A stretch of 64,000 bases of DNA from Gimibacter soli (GCF_028463845.1 NZ_CP116805.1:3096001-3160000), one strand, 5' to 3'. Counted from the stretch's first letter, positions 9,545-18,928 are shown. Notes: generated by a model not told the origin, from the sequence alone. Made by a program: numbers and translations.

Positions 9545-9933
9545 TGCTTGCGCCGGAAAATGTGCGGCAGCAGTTCAACGAGCTTGTATTCTTCGAGAAC
9601 CGCACCGGTTTTGCCGTCCAGAAGGTATACGGGCATGTCTTCCTCGCCGAATTCAGCCAACACCTGACGGCAGCCGCCGCACGGCTGGCAGGCACGGGAA
9701 TCGGGGCCGACGATAGCAACCGCCGCGATCTTGCGCTGGCCACCAGCGACCATTGCCGAAACGGCGCCCGTCTCGGCGCAGTTGCCAAGCGGCGAAGCGG
9801 CATTTTCAACGTTGCAGCCGGAGAAAACCTGTCCGTCATCGGTGAGGATCGCGGCCCCGACCGGATGGTTGGAATAAGGAGCATAGGCCTTGTTGCGTGC
9901 TGCCATCGCAGCATCGATCAACCGCTTGTCCAT
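9541..9933 (-). CDS. cdd: Cytidine deaminase, small tetrameric type
   Basis: Deaminates cytidine and deoxycytidine to uridine and deoxyuridine. 130 aa, the size of the one-domain tetrameric class. Seen: zinc site NCAETG (Cys52, catalytic Glu54) and PCGGCRQ (Cys85, Cys88), and substrate-binding NVENA at 41-45. First gene of the minus-strand salvage operon; its product feeds deoA. The start is preceded by AAAGGGACG. It diverges from upp across 142 bp that must hold both promoters. Confidence 0.95.
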   Translation of the reverse strand: MDKRLIDAAMAARNKAYAPYSNHPVGAAILTDDGQVFSGCNVENAASPLGNCAETGAVSAMVAGGQRKIAAVAIVGPDSRACQPCGGCRQVLAEFGEEDMPVYLLDGKTGAVLEEYKLVELLPHIFRRKQ

Positions 9934-10075
9934 AGAAACTCGTCCCTTTCGTTTCGTGCAGATATACAGACGACGTGAAAAAGGGCAAGTCTCGCCGTTG
10001 ATCCGTGACGCTCGACAGAGGGGCTTTCAGCAGGCTAAAAAGGCGACTTCGAGTCCCAGCAAAAGGCCAATCTCT
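9934..10075. promoter_or_regulatory. Divergent promoter region between cdd and upp
   Basis: A 142-bp gap separates the starts of the two nucleoside-salvage operons. It must contain promoters in both directions, but no convincing -35/-10 pair or operator could be singled out by eye. Confidence 0.5.
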
Positions 10076-10714
10076 ATGACAGCCTCCGTCAAGGTCGTTG
10101 ACCATCCCCTTGTCCAGCACAAGCTGACCATGATGCGCCGCCGCGAGGCATCAAGTGCCGAATTTCGCAAGCTCCTGCACGAAATCGGCCTCTTTCTCGG
10201 CTATGAAGCGCTGAAAGACCTGCCCCTTGGCCATGTGATGATCGATACGCCGGTCACCGCCTTCAATGCCCCCGTGATTTCCGGCAAGCGCCTCACCTTC
10301 ATTTCGATCCTGCGCGCCGGCGAAGGGCTGCTTGCCCCGCTTCTCGATCTCGTGCCCGGCGCAAGCGTGGGTCATATCGGCCTGAAGCGCGACGAGGTGA
10401 CCCTGCAGCCCAGTCAGTATCTCTTCAAGGTACCGCCGCATGTGACCACCAATCTGGTGATTGTGCTTGACCCGATGCTGGCAACCGGGCATTCCGCCAT
10501 CCGCGCGATCGCGGACCTCAAGGAAGCGGGCGCCCGCAACATTCGTTTCATCTGCCTTCTGGCTGCCCCCGAAGGCGTGGCAGCGCTGCAGGAAGCGCAC
10601 CCCGATGTGGCGATCACCACCGCCGCCATCGACGAGAAACTGAACGATATCGGCTATATTGTGCCGGGCCTCGGCGACGCAGGCGACCGGCTGTTTGGAA
10701 CAGAGGATCATTGA
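10076..10714 (+). CDS. upp: Uracil phosphoribosyltransferase
   Basis: Converts uracil plus PRPP to UMP, completing pyrimidine salvage begun by cdd and deoA. 212 aa from ATG 10076, matching the usual 208-210. Seen: SILRAGEGL at about 77-85; PRPP-binding loop [11 protein letters not shown] at about 130-140; C-terminal [12 protein letters not shown], the uracil-binding signature. An earlier in-frame start would add residues not seen in the family. The next gene follows after 3 bp. Confidence 0.95.
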   Translation: MTASVKVVDHPLVQHKLTMMRRREASSAEFRKLLHEIGLFLGYEALKDLPLGHVMIDTPVTAFNAPVISGKRLTFISILRAGEGLLAPLLDLVPGASVGHIGLKRDEVTLQPSQYLFKVPPHVTTNLVIVLDPMLATGHSAIRAIADLKEAGARNIRFICLLAAPEGVAALQEAHPDVAITTAAIDEKLNDIGYIVPGLGDAGDRLFGTEDH

Positions 10715-10717
10715 CCC

Positions 10718-11281
10718 ATGACCGTTGAGAAGCGTTTCGTCACCGCGCAGGAACTGCTGGACAAGAGCTTCGAGCTTGGCCTGCGTATCCTGAAAAGCGG
10801 CGAGCTGCCGAAATTCATCGTTGGTGTGTGGCGGGGCGGCACCCCGACCGGGATCGCCGTTCAGGAAATCATGGACTATTACGGCGTCCATACCGACCAT
10901 ATCGCCATCCGCACCTCCAGCTATATCGGCATGCAGCAACAGAAAGAGGTGAAGGTTCACGGGCTTGAATATATCATCTCCAACATCAATGCCGAGGACA
11001 GCCTCCTGATCGTTGACGATGTGTTCGACAGTGGCCGTTCGATCGAGGCGATTGTCGACCGCCTGAAAGCCAAGTGCCGCCGCAACACGCCCGAGGTGAT
11101 CAAGATCGCCACCGTCTTCTACAAGCCGGCGCGCAACGTGACCCAGCTGACGCCTGACTATTATGTCGAGGAAACCGACGACTGGCTGGTGTTCCCGCAC
11201 GAGCTTTCGGACCTTTCCCGCGAAGACATCAAGAAATTCAAGGGCATCGACCTGCCCGACCTGAAGATCGAGGCGAAATGA
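10718..11281 (+). CDS. Purine (hypoxanthine/xanthine-guanine type) phosphoribosyltransferase
   Basis: Type I phosphoribosyltransferase of 187 aa, predicted to convert a purine base to its nucleotide with PRPP. Seen: PRPP motif LLIVDDVFDSGRS (about 96-108), VWRGGTPTG near 38-45, and a C-terminal DDWLVFPHEL resembling the WxVFPxE of xanthine/hypoxanthine enzymes. Base preference cannot be set from sequence alone. It lies between upp and the purine phosphorylase and overlaps the latter by four bases, which fits a purine-salvage role. Confidence 0.8.
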   Translation: MTVEKRFVTAQELLDKSFELGLRILKSGELPKFIVGVWRGGTPTGIAVQEIMDYYGVHTDHIAIRTSSYIGMQQQKEVKVHGLEYIISNINAEDSLLIVDDVFDSGRSIEAIVDRLKAKCRRNTPEVIKIATVFYKPARNVTQLTPDYYVEETDDWLVFPHELSDLSREDIKKFKGIDLPDLKIEAK

Positions 11282-12108
11282 CCATGATGTATGATCAGAT
11301 CCAGGCGGCTGCCGCCCATATCAAGGAAGCCTACAAAGGCGAGATGCCGAAGATCGCCGTGATCCTTGGCAGCGGTCTCGCCGGCATGGCGGATGCGCTC
11401 GAAGACGCCGCTATCTTCCCGTACGGCGACTTGCCGGGCTTCCCGGTCACCACCGTGATCGGCCACACCGGCAAGCTCTATATCGGCAAGCTTGAAGGCG
11501 TGCCGCTCATCTGCATGCAGGGCCGCGTGCATGGCTATGAAGGCCATGACCAGCAGATGCTGGGCTTCCCGACCCGCGTGCTCGCCGCCCTTGGTGTTGA
11601 AACGCTGTTCATCACGAACGCTTCGGGCAGCCTTGATGTGGATGCCGGCCCCGGCAGCCTGATGATGATCACCGATCACATCAATTTCTCGGGCCAGAAC
11701 CCGCTTGTCGGCGTCAATGACGACCGCCTCGGGCCGCGCTTCCCCGATATGGGCGACGCCTGGAACAAGAAGCTCCGCAAGAAGCTCGCCAAGGTCGCCG
11801 AAAAGCTCGATATCAAGCTCCACAAGGGCGTTTATATCGGCGTGAAGGGCCCGAACTTCGAAACGCCCGCTGAAATCCGCGCCTTCCGCACGTGGGGCGC
11901 AGGCTGCGTTGGCATGTCGACGATCCCCGAAGTACTGACCGCCAACCATGCGGGCATGAAGGTGGTGGGCGTTGCCTCGATCACCAACTATGGTGCCGGC
12001 ATGGTGGACGAAGTGCTCAATCACGTTGATACGCTTGAATTCGCGGCCAAGGCCGCGGTCAATCTCGAGCGCCTCATTCGCGCCTTCGTTAAAGAAATCA
12101 GCGCCTGA
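11278..12108 (+). CDS. Purine nucleoside phosphorylase, trimeric family
   Basis: Phosphorolysis of inosine/guanosine (and deoxy forms) to base plus (deoxy)ribose 1-phosphate. 276 aa. Seen: phosphate loop GSGLAG (31-36); MQGRVHGYEGH (active-site His region); TNASGSL; GPNFETPAEIR with the catalytic Glu; VGMSTIPEV; and SITNYGAGM with the purine-binding Asn. These are family 2 (MTAP/PNP) hallmarks. The free base goes to the preceding phosphoribosyltransferase and the sugar phosphate to deoB. A hairpin follows the stop. Confidence 0.93.
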   Translation: MTMMYDQIQAAAAHIKEAYKGEMPKIAVILGSGLAGMADALEDAAIFPYGDLPGFPVTTVIGHTGKLYIGKLEGVPLICMQGRVHGYEGHDQQMLGFPTRVLAALGVETLFITNASGSLDVDAGPGSLMMITDHINFSGQNPLVGVNDDRLGPRFPDMGDAWNKKLRKKLAKVAEKLDIKLHKGVYIGVKGPNFETPAEIRAFRTWGAGCVGMSTIPEVLTANHAGMKVVGVASITNYGAGMVDEVLNHVDTLEFAAKAAVNLERLIRAFVKEISA

Positions 12109-12119
12109 CAGGCACTGTG

Positions 12120-12146
12120 ACAGAAGGGGCGAAATGCCCCTTCTGT
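12120..12146 (+). terminator. Hairpin ending the upp operon
   Basis: ACAGAAGGGGC (12120-12130) pairs perfectly with GCCCCTTCTGT (12136-12146) around GAAAT. The following bases (TGTGATATAG) are not a proper T-run, so termination may be partial. Confidence 0.6.
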
Positions 12147-12227
12147 TGTGATATAGTCCGCCCCCTGACCCGTTCCCAGTAGTGCAGCTTTTTCATCAAA
12201 GTCACTTGTGAACATCGGGAGGCATTC

Positions 12228-12695
12228 ATGCCATTATCGAAACTGATCGTGCTCGCCACCGGCGCAGCGCTTGTCTCTGCTATTTCGCTTCCGTCCTTCG
12301 CGCAGGAGGAGATGAAGCCGATGAAGCAGGAAAACGCCGTCTATATGTCCATGGTCCTTGTGAAATACAAAGGCGGGATGCGGCGCAAGGCAATGGAACA
12401 TATCGATAAATACTTCGTGCCAGCAGGCCAGAAAGCCGGAACGCCGGGCCCCTGGGTCCTGCATTTCGACAGCGGCCCGTGGGACGCCGCCTATTTCTGG
12501 GACCACAAAGGCGGCTATGCTGACCTTGAATGGGAAACCAGCTCGGACGACGTGAAATGGATGAAAGCGCTTGCCGACCTCAATGGTGGCAAGGAAGCCG
12601 CCATGAAACTGATGGATGACTATTATGGCATGGTCGCAAAATCGACCAAAGAGATCGGCCATCACCACCAAACACCCGACGAAATGAAGAAATAG
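12228..12695 (+). CDS. Secreted protein of unknown function
   Basis: 155 aa, unrecognised. Seen: an N-terminal signal peptide with probable cleavage at SFAQEE (about residue 25); a small domain rich in Trp, Tyr and Lys; the stretch WVLHFDSGPWDAAYFW; and a C-terminal His-rich tail (GHHHQT) that might bind metal. The acidic/aromatic core is reminiscent of dimeric alpha/beta-barrel folds, but this is only an impression. The RBS is GGGAGG. It is monocistronic between two hairpins. Confidence 0.75.
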   Translation: MPLSKLIVLATGAALVSAISLPSFAQEEMKPMKQENAVYMSMVLVKYKGGMRRKAMEHIDKYFVPAGQKAGTPGPWVLHFDSGPWDAAYFWDHKGGYADLEWETSSDDVKWMKALADLNGGKEAAMKLMDDYYGMVAKSTKEIGHHHQTPDEMKK

Positions 12696-12705
12696 CAAGC
12701 CCGAC

Positions 12706-12737
12706 AAAGGACCCCGATCCGGGGTCCTTTGCTTTTT
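12706..12737 (+). terminator. Strong rho-independent terminator
   Basis: AAAGGACCCCG (12706-12716) pairs perfectly with CGGGGTCCTTT (12720-12730) around a 3-nt loop, followed by GCTTTTT. It sits 10 bp after the stop of the secreted protein gene. Confidence 0.9.
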
Positions 12738-12794
12738 GGCTACTGTCTCTCTAGGCTCGTATGACCAACAAAAGACAAAACAGCGAGACCGATC

Positions 12795-13193
12795 ATGAGC
12801 ACCAATTACTACCAGTCTTTCATCACCTGTTCCGCCGACTGCCCCGCCCGGGAAGGCGAAATCCCCGCAAAACCCGGCACCATCGCCGCCCTGCAGTATG
12901 ACCTGCTGGCAAATGGGCCCTACACGATTACGAGCGACGACCTGTTGTTCGAGGTACACGCGATAAGGAACGGGATTGCGGCGAGTGACAGGGACGCCGA
13001 GAAAGCGGCTTTTTTCTCGAAGCCCAAGGCCTGTCTGCGTGCCTCGCCCCTTGTGAAACAATTCGGCTGGGGCCTGCATCATGATGAAGAAGGCCGCATC
13101 GCCCTTGTCGGGCTGGGCACCGAAACATACAAGGACCTCACCTCGCGCGCGGATATCAAAACGGTGCCGGGGATGCGCAGCAAACGTACCTGA
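12795..13193 (+). CDS. DUF6157-like small protein
   Basis: 132 aa. Seen: MSTNYYQSFITCSADCPA near the N-terminus, LQYDLLANGPYTITSDDLLFEVHA, and SKPKACLRASPLVKQFGWGLHHDEEGRIAL. This pattern matches small bacterial proteins grouped, as I recall, under DUF6157. No signal peptide; probably cytoplasmic. No function is known. The upstream terminator isolates it from the preceding gene, and fprA starts 70 bp downstream. Confidence 0.8.
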   Translation: MSTNYYQSFITCSADCPAREGEIPAKPGTIAALQYDLLANGPYTITSDDLLFEVHAIRNGIAASDRDAEKAAFFSKPKACLRASPLVKQFGWGLHHDEEGRIALVGLGTETYKDLTSRADIKTVPGMRSKRT

Positions 13194-13263
13194 GCCTCCG
13201 ACTTTGCTTCGCGGCCATTCCGTGGCATCCTTGCACCCCAGGGGACAAGGTGGGGAGGACCGT

Positions 13264-14586
13264 ATGGCCGAGACAGGCAACGGGCTGAGCAATCTGTCGG
13301 TCGCGATCATCGGGGCAGGCCCGGCCGGTTATTACACCGCCGAGGCGCTGACGGACCAGAACGACCATGTCCTTGTCGATATCATCGATGCCCTGCCCAC
13401 CCCCTTCGGGCTGATCCGCGCGGGCGTCGCCCCCGATCACCAGTCAATCAAGAATGTATCGCGGCGCTATGAGGCCACCGCGGGCCGCGATCATGTGCAT
13501 TTCATCGGCAATATGCGGCTCGGGCGCGATGTGACGCTTGCCGAACTGATGCAGCTTTACGATGCCGTGGTGCTGGCCACGGGGGCGCCGAAGGATCGCA
13601 CGCTCGGGATCGACGGTGAAAATCTCCCCGGTGTTGTCGGCTCCGGCGCCTTTGTCGGCTGGTATAACAGCCACCCCGATTTCCGCGACCTCTGCCCCGA
13701 TTTGCAGGTGGCGGCGGTAGCCGTCATCGGCAATGGCAATGTGGCGGTCGATGTGGCCCGGATACTCGCCAAGACCCCGCACGAGATGGAAGCGACCGAT
13801 CTTGCCCGCCACGCTGCCGACTGCATCCACAAAAGCCCTATCCGCGATATCTATCTGATCGGTCGCCGGGGGCCGCTTGATGCCAGCTTCACCCCGAAGG
13901 AACTGGGTGAACTGAACGCGCTTGAGGAAGCCGTGGCGCTTGTGAACCCCGCCGACCTACCGGACGCGAGCATCGACGCCACCCTTGAAGGAACGGCAAA
14001 GAAGAACATGCCGATCCTGCGCGCCATGGCCGCGAACCGGCCGGAGGATGCCAAACGCGTGCGGCTGCATCTGCAATTCTGCTGGCGCCCGATGGCGGTG
14101 CTCGGCGACGAACGCGTTTGCGGACTGCGGCTCGAACGCACCAAAGTGGTGGACGGCAAAGCTGTGGGCACGGGGCAGACCGAAGTGCTGCCCGTCGGCC
14201 TTGTGGTGCCAGCCATCGGCTACCGGTCGAGCCCTATCGAGGATGTGCCTTATGACGAAGCCAAGGGCCGCTTCCGGAACGATGACGGCAGGATATCGGA
14301 CCGGCTTTATGCCGTCGGCTGGGCCAAGCGCGGCCCGACCGGCACCATCGGCACCAACAAGCCGGACGGCCTTGACGTCGCCGCCCGCATCCTTACCGAG
14401 GTGAAACCCGGCCTGCGCCCGGGCCGCGCCGGGCTTGAAGAGCTGATCCGCGACCGCGGCCTCACGGTCGTCACCTTCCGCGACTGGAAAAAGATCGAAG
14501 CCGCCGAAGTCGCCCACGCCACGGGCGGCGCCCCGCGCGAAAAATTCACCGACGTCAGCGAAATGGTGAAGGTGGCCAAGGGGTGA
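13264..14586 (+). CDS. fprA: Ferredoxin/adrenodoxin-type NADP+ reductase (FprA-like)
   Basis: FAD- and NADPH-binding flavoprotein (440 aa) of the adrenodoxin reductase family, moving electrons between NADPH and a ferredoxin. Seen: FAD motif GAGPAG (17-22); TPFGLIRAGVAPDH; NADP motif GNGNVAVDVARIL (from about 156); GRRGPLDASFT; C-terminal KRGPTGTIGTNKPD. The ATG at 13264 follows GGGGAGG and gives the proper N-terminus; the frame extends further upstream over the previous gene without homology. No partner ferredoxin gene is visible nearby. Confidence 0.92.
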   Translation: MAETGNGLSNLSVAIIGAGPAGYYTAEALTDQNDHVLVDIIDALPTPFGLIRAGVAPDHQSIKNVSRRYEATAGRDHVHFIGNMRLGRDVTLAELMQLYDAVVLATGAPKDRTLGIDGENLPGVVGSGAFVGWYNSHPDFRDLCPDLQVAAVAVIGNGNVAVDVARILAKTPHEMEATDLARHAADCIHKSPIRDIYLIGRRGPLDASFTPKELGELNALEEAVALVNPADLPDASIDATLEGTAKKNMPILRAMAANRPEDAKRVRLHLQFCWRPMAVLGDERVCGLRLERTKVVDGKAVGTGQTEVLPVGLVVPAIGYRSSPIEDVPYDEAKGRFRNDDGRISDRLYAVGWAKRGPTGTIGTNKPDGLDVAARILTEVKPGLRPGRAGLEELIRDRGLTVVTFRDWKKIEAAEVAHATGGAPREKFTDVSEMVKVAKG

Positions 14587-14607
14587 TAAACACCAAATGA
14601 GACTGAC

Positions 14608-15231
14608 ATGATTATAAATAGAGAAGATGCAGAAAATATACTGAGCGATCTCAAGAAACGTCTGCTTGACATTCCTTTTTCATCAATGCTCGAAGTAATA
14701 GATTTACTCGATACTGATGATTGGTCTTTAACAATAAAAACACACGCCATAATAGAATCGATAATAACATTAGCAATATTATCTAAAGAAAAAAATCAAC
14801 ACATAAAGGAAACAATAAAATTACTACCCCTTCATGGCGGCACCTCAAGCAAATCGGATCTCGCTGTAAAATTGGGGCTGCTAACTAAAGAACAAAAAAA
14901 ATTCCTCGTTAACCTTTCCGAAATAAGAAATAAAATGTCTCATGATCGAGAGCACATTAACTCTGATTTGAAGCCTTATTTCGACAAAATGGATACCAAC
15001 AAGCTGAAGCAGTGGAAGGGCAATGCCTTATGGTTCTGCAGCAAAAATGAGAGAGCTTCTCAGAAATTTTCTGTCATATTTGATGAAATCCCAACAATAG
15101 CAATAGCCATCAGCGCTGCTATACTCGTCGCCCACATAGAACTCCGGCGCATAGAAGAAGAAGCCTCAGACGAAATCGAGTTTGCCACTTCAAAAACGAT
15201 CAACCAAATACTCGAAGGCAGCCTCAGATAG
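14608..15231 (+). CDS. AT-rich HEPN/MtlR-like protein, probably acquired
   Basis: 207 aa, no exact family recognised. Composition is strikingly AT-rich (ATA, AAA and AAT codons) against the GC-rich surroundings, and a poor upstream RBS supports foreign origin. Seen: a helical N-terminal region, KLGLLTKEQKKFLVNLSEIRNKMSHDRE with an R-x4-H motif (Arg107, His112), and a C-terminal hydrophobic helix. The pattern GLLTKE...L..IRNKxxH resembles the MtlR/HEPN superfamily, whose R-x4-6-H motif is catalytic in many HEPN RNases. A toxin or defence role is an inference; no antitoxin or nucleotidyltransferase partner is adjacent. Confidence 0.7.
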   Translation: MIINREDAENILSDLKKRLLDIPFSSMLEVIDLLDTDDWSLTIKTHAIIESIITLAILSKEKNQHIKETIKLLPLHGGTSSKSDLAVKLGLLTKEQKKFLVNLSEIRNKMSHDREHINSDLKPYFDKMDTNKLKQWKGNALWFCSKNERASQKFSVIFDEIPTIAIAISAAILVAHIELRRIEEEASDEIEFATSKTINQILEGSLR

Positions 15232-15238
15232 CGGAAGA

Positions 15239-15664
15239 CTAAGATAAAGCCTTCAGCTTCTTGATCGTCCCGCCGAAGCTCAGCACCGGTTCGCCGTTTG
15301 CGGTCATGATGCCGCGTGCGAAGATCAGGTTCCGTGTGGCTTTCACCACCTCGCCTTCGGCTTCCATCCAGTCCCCCGGCTTGGCGGGGCCGACGAAATC
15401 GCAGTGGAAATTCACCGTCACGCCCGGACCATCCTTGTGGTCGCGCGCGATGGCGAAGAGGGCGGCGTCGGCGAAGGTCATCAGCATGCCGCCGTGCATG
15501 GCGCCCTGCCCGTTGACATGGCGCTCGTCCGCCCGGAACGCCACTTTCCAGCCCTTGTCATCGGCGCGCCGCGCAATGAAGAAGGGGCCGACGTGGGCTT
15601 CAAAGCGGTCCTCGCCGCTCCACATGCTGTAACCTTCGGGGATCGTCCCGTCTTTCGGTGCCAT
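15239..15664 (-). CDS. PaaI-type hotdog-fold thioesterase
   Basis: 141-aa hotdog-fold acyl-CoA thioesterase family member. Seen: HVNGQGAMHGGMLMTFADAA at about 49-68, containing the HGG loop and the Asp (D66) typical of PaaI-like enzymes, and the later VNFHCDFVGPAKPGDW strand pair. The substrate is unknown. RBS GAGG lies before the ATG. It is co-directional with the AIM24-family gene upstream (9-bp gap), suggesting a two-gene unit. Confidence 0.88.
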   Translation of the reverse strand: MAPKDGTIPEGYSMWSGEDRFEAHVGPFFIARRADDKGWKVAFRADERHVNGQGAMHGGMLMTFADAALFAIARDHKDGPGVTVNFHCDFVGPAKPGDWMEAEGEVVKATRNLIFARGIMTANGEPVLSFGGTIKKLKALS

Positions 15665-15673
15665 ATATATTCC

Positions 15674-16522
15674 TCAGAACCTGTTGTCGCCGTCGAGCAC
15701 CCGGCCGATACCACCAAGCACCGAGCCTTCACCCTTGTCAGCGCCGCCGCCCTTGGGCATCGCCGCCCACATGCGGCCGGCCAGACGGCTGAAGGGCAGG
15801 CTTTGCAGCCATACCTTGCCGGGGCCGCGCAGGCGCACGAAGAAGACGCCCTCACCGCCGAAGATCATGGATTTGATGCCGCCTGCGGCCACAAGGTCCA
15901 TATCCACATCGGATGTCATGGCGGCCAGACAGCCAGTGTCCACATGCAGTTCCTCGCCGGGTTTCAGCTCGCGCTCGATCACCGTGCCGCCCATATGGAC
16001 AAACACCCAGCCGTCGCCGTCCAGCTTCTGCATGATGAAGCCTTCGCCGCCGAAAAGGGCGGTGAGGACGCGCTTCTGGAAATGGATGCCGATCTGCACG
16101 CCGCGTGCGGCCGCAAGGAAGCTGTCCTTCTGGCAGATCAGGCGTCCGCCGTAATCATCCAGCCGGAGCGCCAGAATATTGCCGGGATAAGGGGCCGCGA
16201 ACGCCACATGCGCCTTGCCCTGCCCTTCGTGCGTGAAAACCGTGGAGAAAAGGCTTTCGCCGGTAATGAGCCGCTTGCCGACAGAAAGAAGCTTGCCCAT
16301 GAAGCCCGCATCCTGCCCCGAGCCATCGCCAAGCACGGCATGCATGCCGACATGGGCGCTTTTGTACATCATGGCGCCGGCTTCGGCCACGGCCGACTCG
16401 CCCGGATCAAGCTCGATTTCCACGAACTGCATCTCGGCGCCCTTGATCACATAGTCGATATCGTCCGAAAGGCTGGCCGAGCGTTTGTGGCGCTGCACCG
16501 GCACGTCTGGAACCTGGCTCAT
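15674..16522 (-). CDS. TIGR00266/AIM24 family protein
   Basis: 282-aa protein of the AIM24 (DUF124) family, built of repeated beta-rich segments. Seen: MQFVEIELDPGESAVAEAGAM near the N-terminus and MIFGGEGVFFVRLRGPGKVWLQSLP near the C-terminus, both hallmark blocks. Role unknown in bacteria. The start at 16522 is chosen because AGGAGG lies seven bases upstream; a longer in-frame start lacks an RBS. Transcribed with the downstream thioesterase. Confidence 0.88.
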   Translation of the reverse strand: MSQVPDVPVQRHKRSASLSDDIDYVIKGAEMQFVEIELDPGESAVAEAGAMMYKSAHVGMHAVLGDGSGQDAGFMGKLLSVGKRLITGESLFSTVFTHEGQGKAHVAFAAPYPGNILALRLDDYGGRLICQKDSFLAAARGVQIGIHFQKRVLTALFGGEGFIMQKLDGDGWVFVHMGGTVIERELKPGEELHVDTGCLAAMTSDVDMDLVAAGGIKSMIFGGEGVFFVRLRGPGKVWLQSLPFSRLAGRMWAAMPKGGGADKGEGSVLGGIGRVLDGDNRF

Positions 16523-16685
16523 GGTTATTCCTCCTGTCGTTTCCTTTTTCCGCCTCATTCAGGATACAAACTTTGGTGTGCTGCACTTGACGGAAGCCCC
16601 GCCGATGCGCACGTTGATACCTGAACAAGTGGGCGCTATGAAATCATAGTGCCCCAGCAATTCCAAGACCCGGAGTCCCGTTCGC

Positions 16686-18524
16686 ATGCAAGGCATCTGG
16701 AAAGCCCTTAAAGCCCTTATCAACACCATTCAGGGGGTCGGCACTTTTGTCGCCGGTATCCTTGTCATCCTGGCGCTTGTTCTCGTCGTCAGGTTTGCGA
16801 ACCGCACGGTTGAACTGCCCGGCGTGCCCAATGGCTCGGTCCTTGTGCTGTGGCCCGAAGGCAATGTGGTGGAGCAGGCACAGTATCCGAACCGGCTGTC
16901 GCTGATTTTCAACAGCTTCGACCAGCAACCGCCGGAAACGAGCGTGCATGACATCTTGACCGCCATCGAGCGCGGCAAGAATGACAGCCGCATCGCCGCC
17001 ATGGCGATCCTGACCGACAATATGTGGGGTGTGTCGCCCGCCCACGGGCATGAGATTGCCGAGGCCGTGCGCTCGTTCCGCGAGGCCGGCAAGGAAGTTT
17101 ACGCCATCAGCTCGGAATATGATCAGGCGAGCTACCTGATCGCTGCCGAGGCCACCAAGGTGTTCCTCAACCCGGCGGGCTCGCTGCTCCTCACCGGATA
17201 CGGCCAGTATGTGCCGCACTTCAAGCAGCTGCTCGACAAGGTCGGCGCCACCGTCAACGTCTTCCGGGTTGGCACCTACAAGTCGGCGGTTGAGCCTTAT
17301 CTGCGCGACGATATGTCGGAAGCGGCCAAAACCGCCAACCGGGCTTTCCTTGGCGCGCTTTGGGAATCTTACGAATCGTCCGTCACCCGCGCCCGCGGGC
17401 TGGAGGCTGGCGCGCTGTCACGCATGCTCACCGATTTCAGCAATGTGCTGAAAGCCGGTGGCGGCAACTTTGCGCAGGCGGCCCTTGATCAGGGCCTTGT
17501 CGACGCGCTGGCGCCGCGGTCCGACTGGCGCGCCGAACTGATGGACAAATATGGCACCACGCCCGATGGCGTGAGCTTCAACCAGATTCATTATCAGGCC
17601 TATCTGGGGGCTACCCAGAATATGGCGAAGCGTGGCGACAAGGCGATTGCCGTGATCACCGCGCAGGGCGAAATCGTGATGGGCGACGGCCCGATCAATG
17701 TGGCGGCGGCTGAAACGCTGGTGCGCCATATCCGCGAAGCCCGCACGGACGAAAACGTGGCGGCCATCGTGCTGCGCGTAGACAGCCCCGGCGGTTCGGC
17801 CTTCGCGTCCGAACTGATCCGTCAGGAACTGGCGGCTGCACAGGCCGATGGCATCCCTGTCATCTCGTCCTTCGCCTCGATGGCGGCATCGGGCGGCTAC
17901 TGGATCGCGTCCACCTCGGATGAAATCTGGGCCGAACCCACCACCATCACCGGCTCCATCGGTATCTTCGGGGTAATCCCGACCTTTGAAAACACGCTCG
18001 ACAAGATCGGCGTCCACACCGACGGCGTTGGCACCTCGCCGCTCGCTGGCGCTTTCGATGTTTCGCGGCCGATGTCCGAAACCGCGAAGGATGTGGTGCA
18101 GCAGTCGATCGAGGAAGGCTACCGCCAGTTCCTCACCCGTGTGGCCGCCGGCCGTGGCATGTCGATCGAGGACGTGGACAAGATCGCACAGGGCCGCGTC
18201 TGGGCCGGTTCGGTGGCACAGACCATCGGCCTTGTCGATAATCTCGGCGGGCTGGATGACGCCATCGCCGCCGCCGCTGCCAAGGCGGGTGTCACCTCCT
18301 ACGAGCCCGTCTTCTACCGTGACTCGCCGAGCAATCTGGACACCATCATCGCCGATATCCTCGACAGCCTCGCCGTCAAGGCGCCGGTCGATGACCTCAG
18401 CCTGATCAGCCAGTCGCCGATGTTCAAAACGGCGATGATGCTGAAAACCGAGGCCATGGCGCTCGTGAAGTTCAACGACCCCATGGGCCGTTATGCGCTC
18501 TGCCTTGAATGTTCGGTGCGGTAA
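16686..18524 (+). CDS. sppA: Signal peptide peptidase SppA, 67-kDa (long) type
   Basis: Membrane-anchored serine/lysine protease (612 aa) that digests released signal peptides at the periplasmic face. Seen: N-terminal TM at about 18-37; two tandem protease-fold halves; catalytic Lys199 in [22 protein letters not shown]; and nucleophile Ser402 in [12 protein letters not shown]. This is the double-domain Ser-Lys dyad layout of the E. coli enzyme. The msrB start follows within a few bases. Confidence 0.95.
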   Translation: MQGIWKALKALINTIQGVGTFVAGILVILALVLVVRFANRTVELPGVPNGSVLVLWPEGNVVEQAQYPNRLSLIFNSFDQQPPETSVHDILTAIERGKNDSRIAAMAILTDNMWGVSPAHGHEIAEAVRSFREAGKEVYAISSEYDQASYLIAAEATKVFLNPAGSLLLTGYGQYVPHFKQLLDKVGATVNVFRVGTYKSAVEPYLRDDMSEAAKTANRAFLGALWESYESSVTRARGLEAGALSRMLTDFSNVLKAGGGNFAQAALDQGLVDALAPRSDWRAELMDKYGTTPDGVSFNQIHYQAYLGATQNMAKRGDKAIAVITAQGEIVMGDGPINVAAAETLVRHIREARTDENVAAIVLRVDSPGGSAFASELIRQELAAAQADGIPVISSFASMAASGGYWIASTSDEIWAEPTTITGSIGIFGVIPTFENTLDKIGVHTDGVGTSPLAGAFDVSRPMSETAKDVVQQSIEEGYRQFLTRVAAGRGMSIEDVDKIAQGRVWAGSVAQTIGLVDNLGGLDDAIAAAAAKAGVTSYEPVFYRDSPSNLDTIIADILDSLAVKAPVDDLSLISQSPMFKTAMMLKTEAMALVKFNDPMGRYALCLECSVR

Positions 18525-18526
18525 GG

Positions 18527-18928
18527 ATGGACGACGCGCGGAAAAAGTCGGACGCCGAATGGCAGGCTGAACTGACGCCCGAGCAATATGCCGTGTGCCG
18601 CTGCGGCGGCACCGAACGGGCCTTCACAGGCAAATATTGGGACGAGAAGCGCGCAGGCACCTACGCCTGCGCCGCCTGCCACACACCGCTTTTCTCCAGC
18701 GACACCAAATATGACAGCGGTTCGGGCTGGCCGAGCTATTGGGCGCCGATTTCGGACGATGTTGTGGCCGAAAAGCGCGACATCAGCCACGGCATGATCC
18801 GCACCGAAATCCTGTGCGCCAAATGCGAAAGCCACCTTGGCCACGTGTTCCCGGACGGCCCCCGCCCCACGGGCCTGCGCTACTGCGTCAACAGCCTGTC
18901 GCTGGACTTCGAACCGAAGGAAGGCTGA
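18527..18928 (+). CDS. msrB: Peptide-methionine (R)-S-oxide reductase
   Basis: Repairs methionine-R-sulfoxide in proteins. 133 aa from ATG 18527. Seen: [16 protein letters not shown]-terminus, zinc cysteines Cys48/Cys51 (CAAC) and Cys97/Cys100 (CAKC), [12 protein letters not shown], and catalytic Cys120 in [13 protein letters not shown] second ATG at 18509 would overlap sppA by 16 bp; the 18527 start fits family length better, although its RBS (TAAGG) sits very close. The coupling with sppA suggests an envelope-stress or protein-quality unit, but this is inference. Confidence 0.93.
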   Translation: MDDARKKSDAEWQAELTPEQYAVCRCGGTERAFTGKYWDEKRAGTYACAACHTPLFSSDTKYDSGSGWPSYWAPISDDVVAEKRDISHGMIRTEILCAKCESHLGHVFPDGPRPTGLRYCVNSLSLDFEPKEG

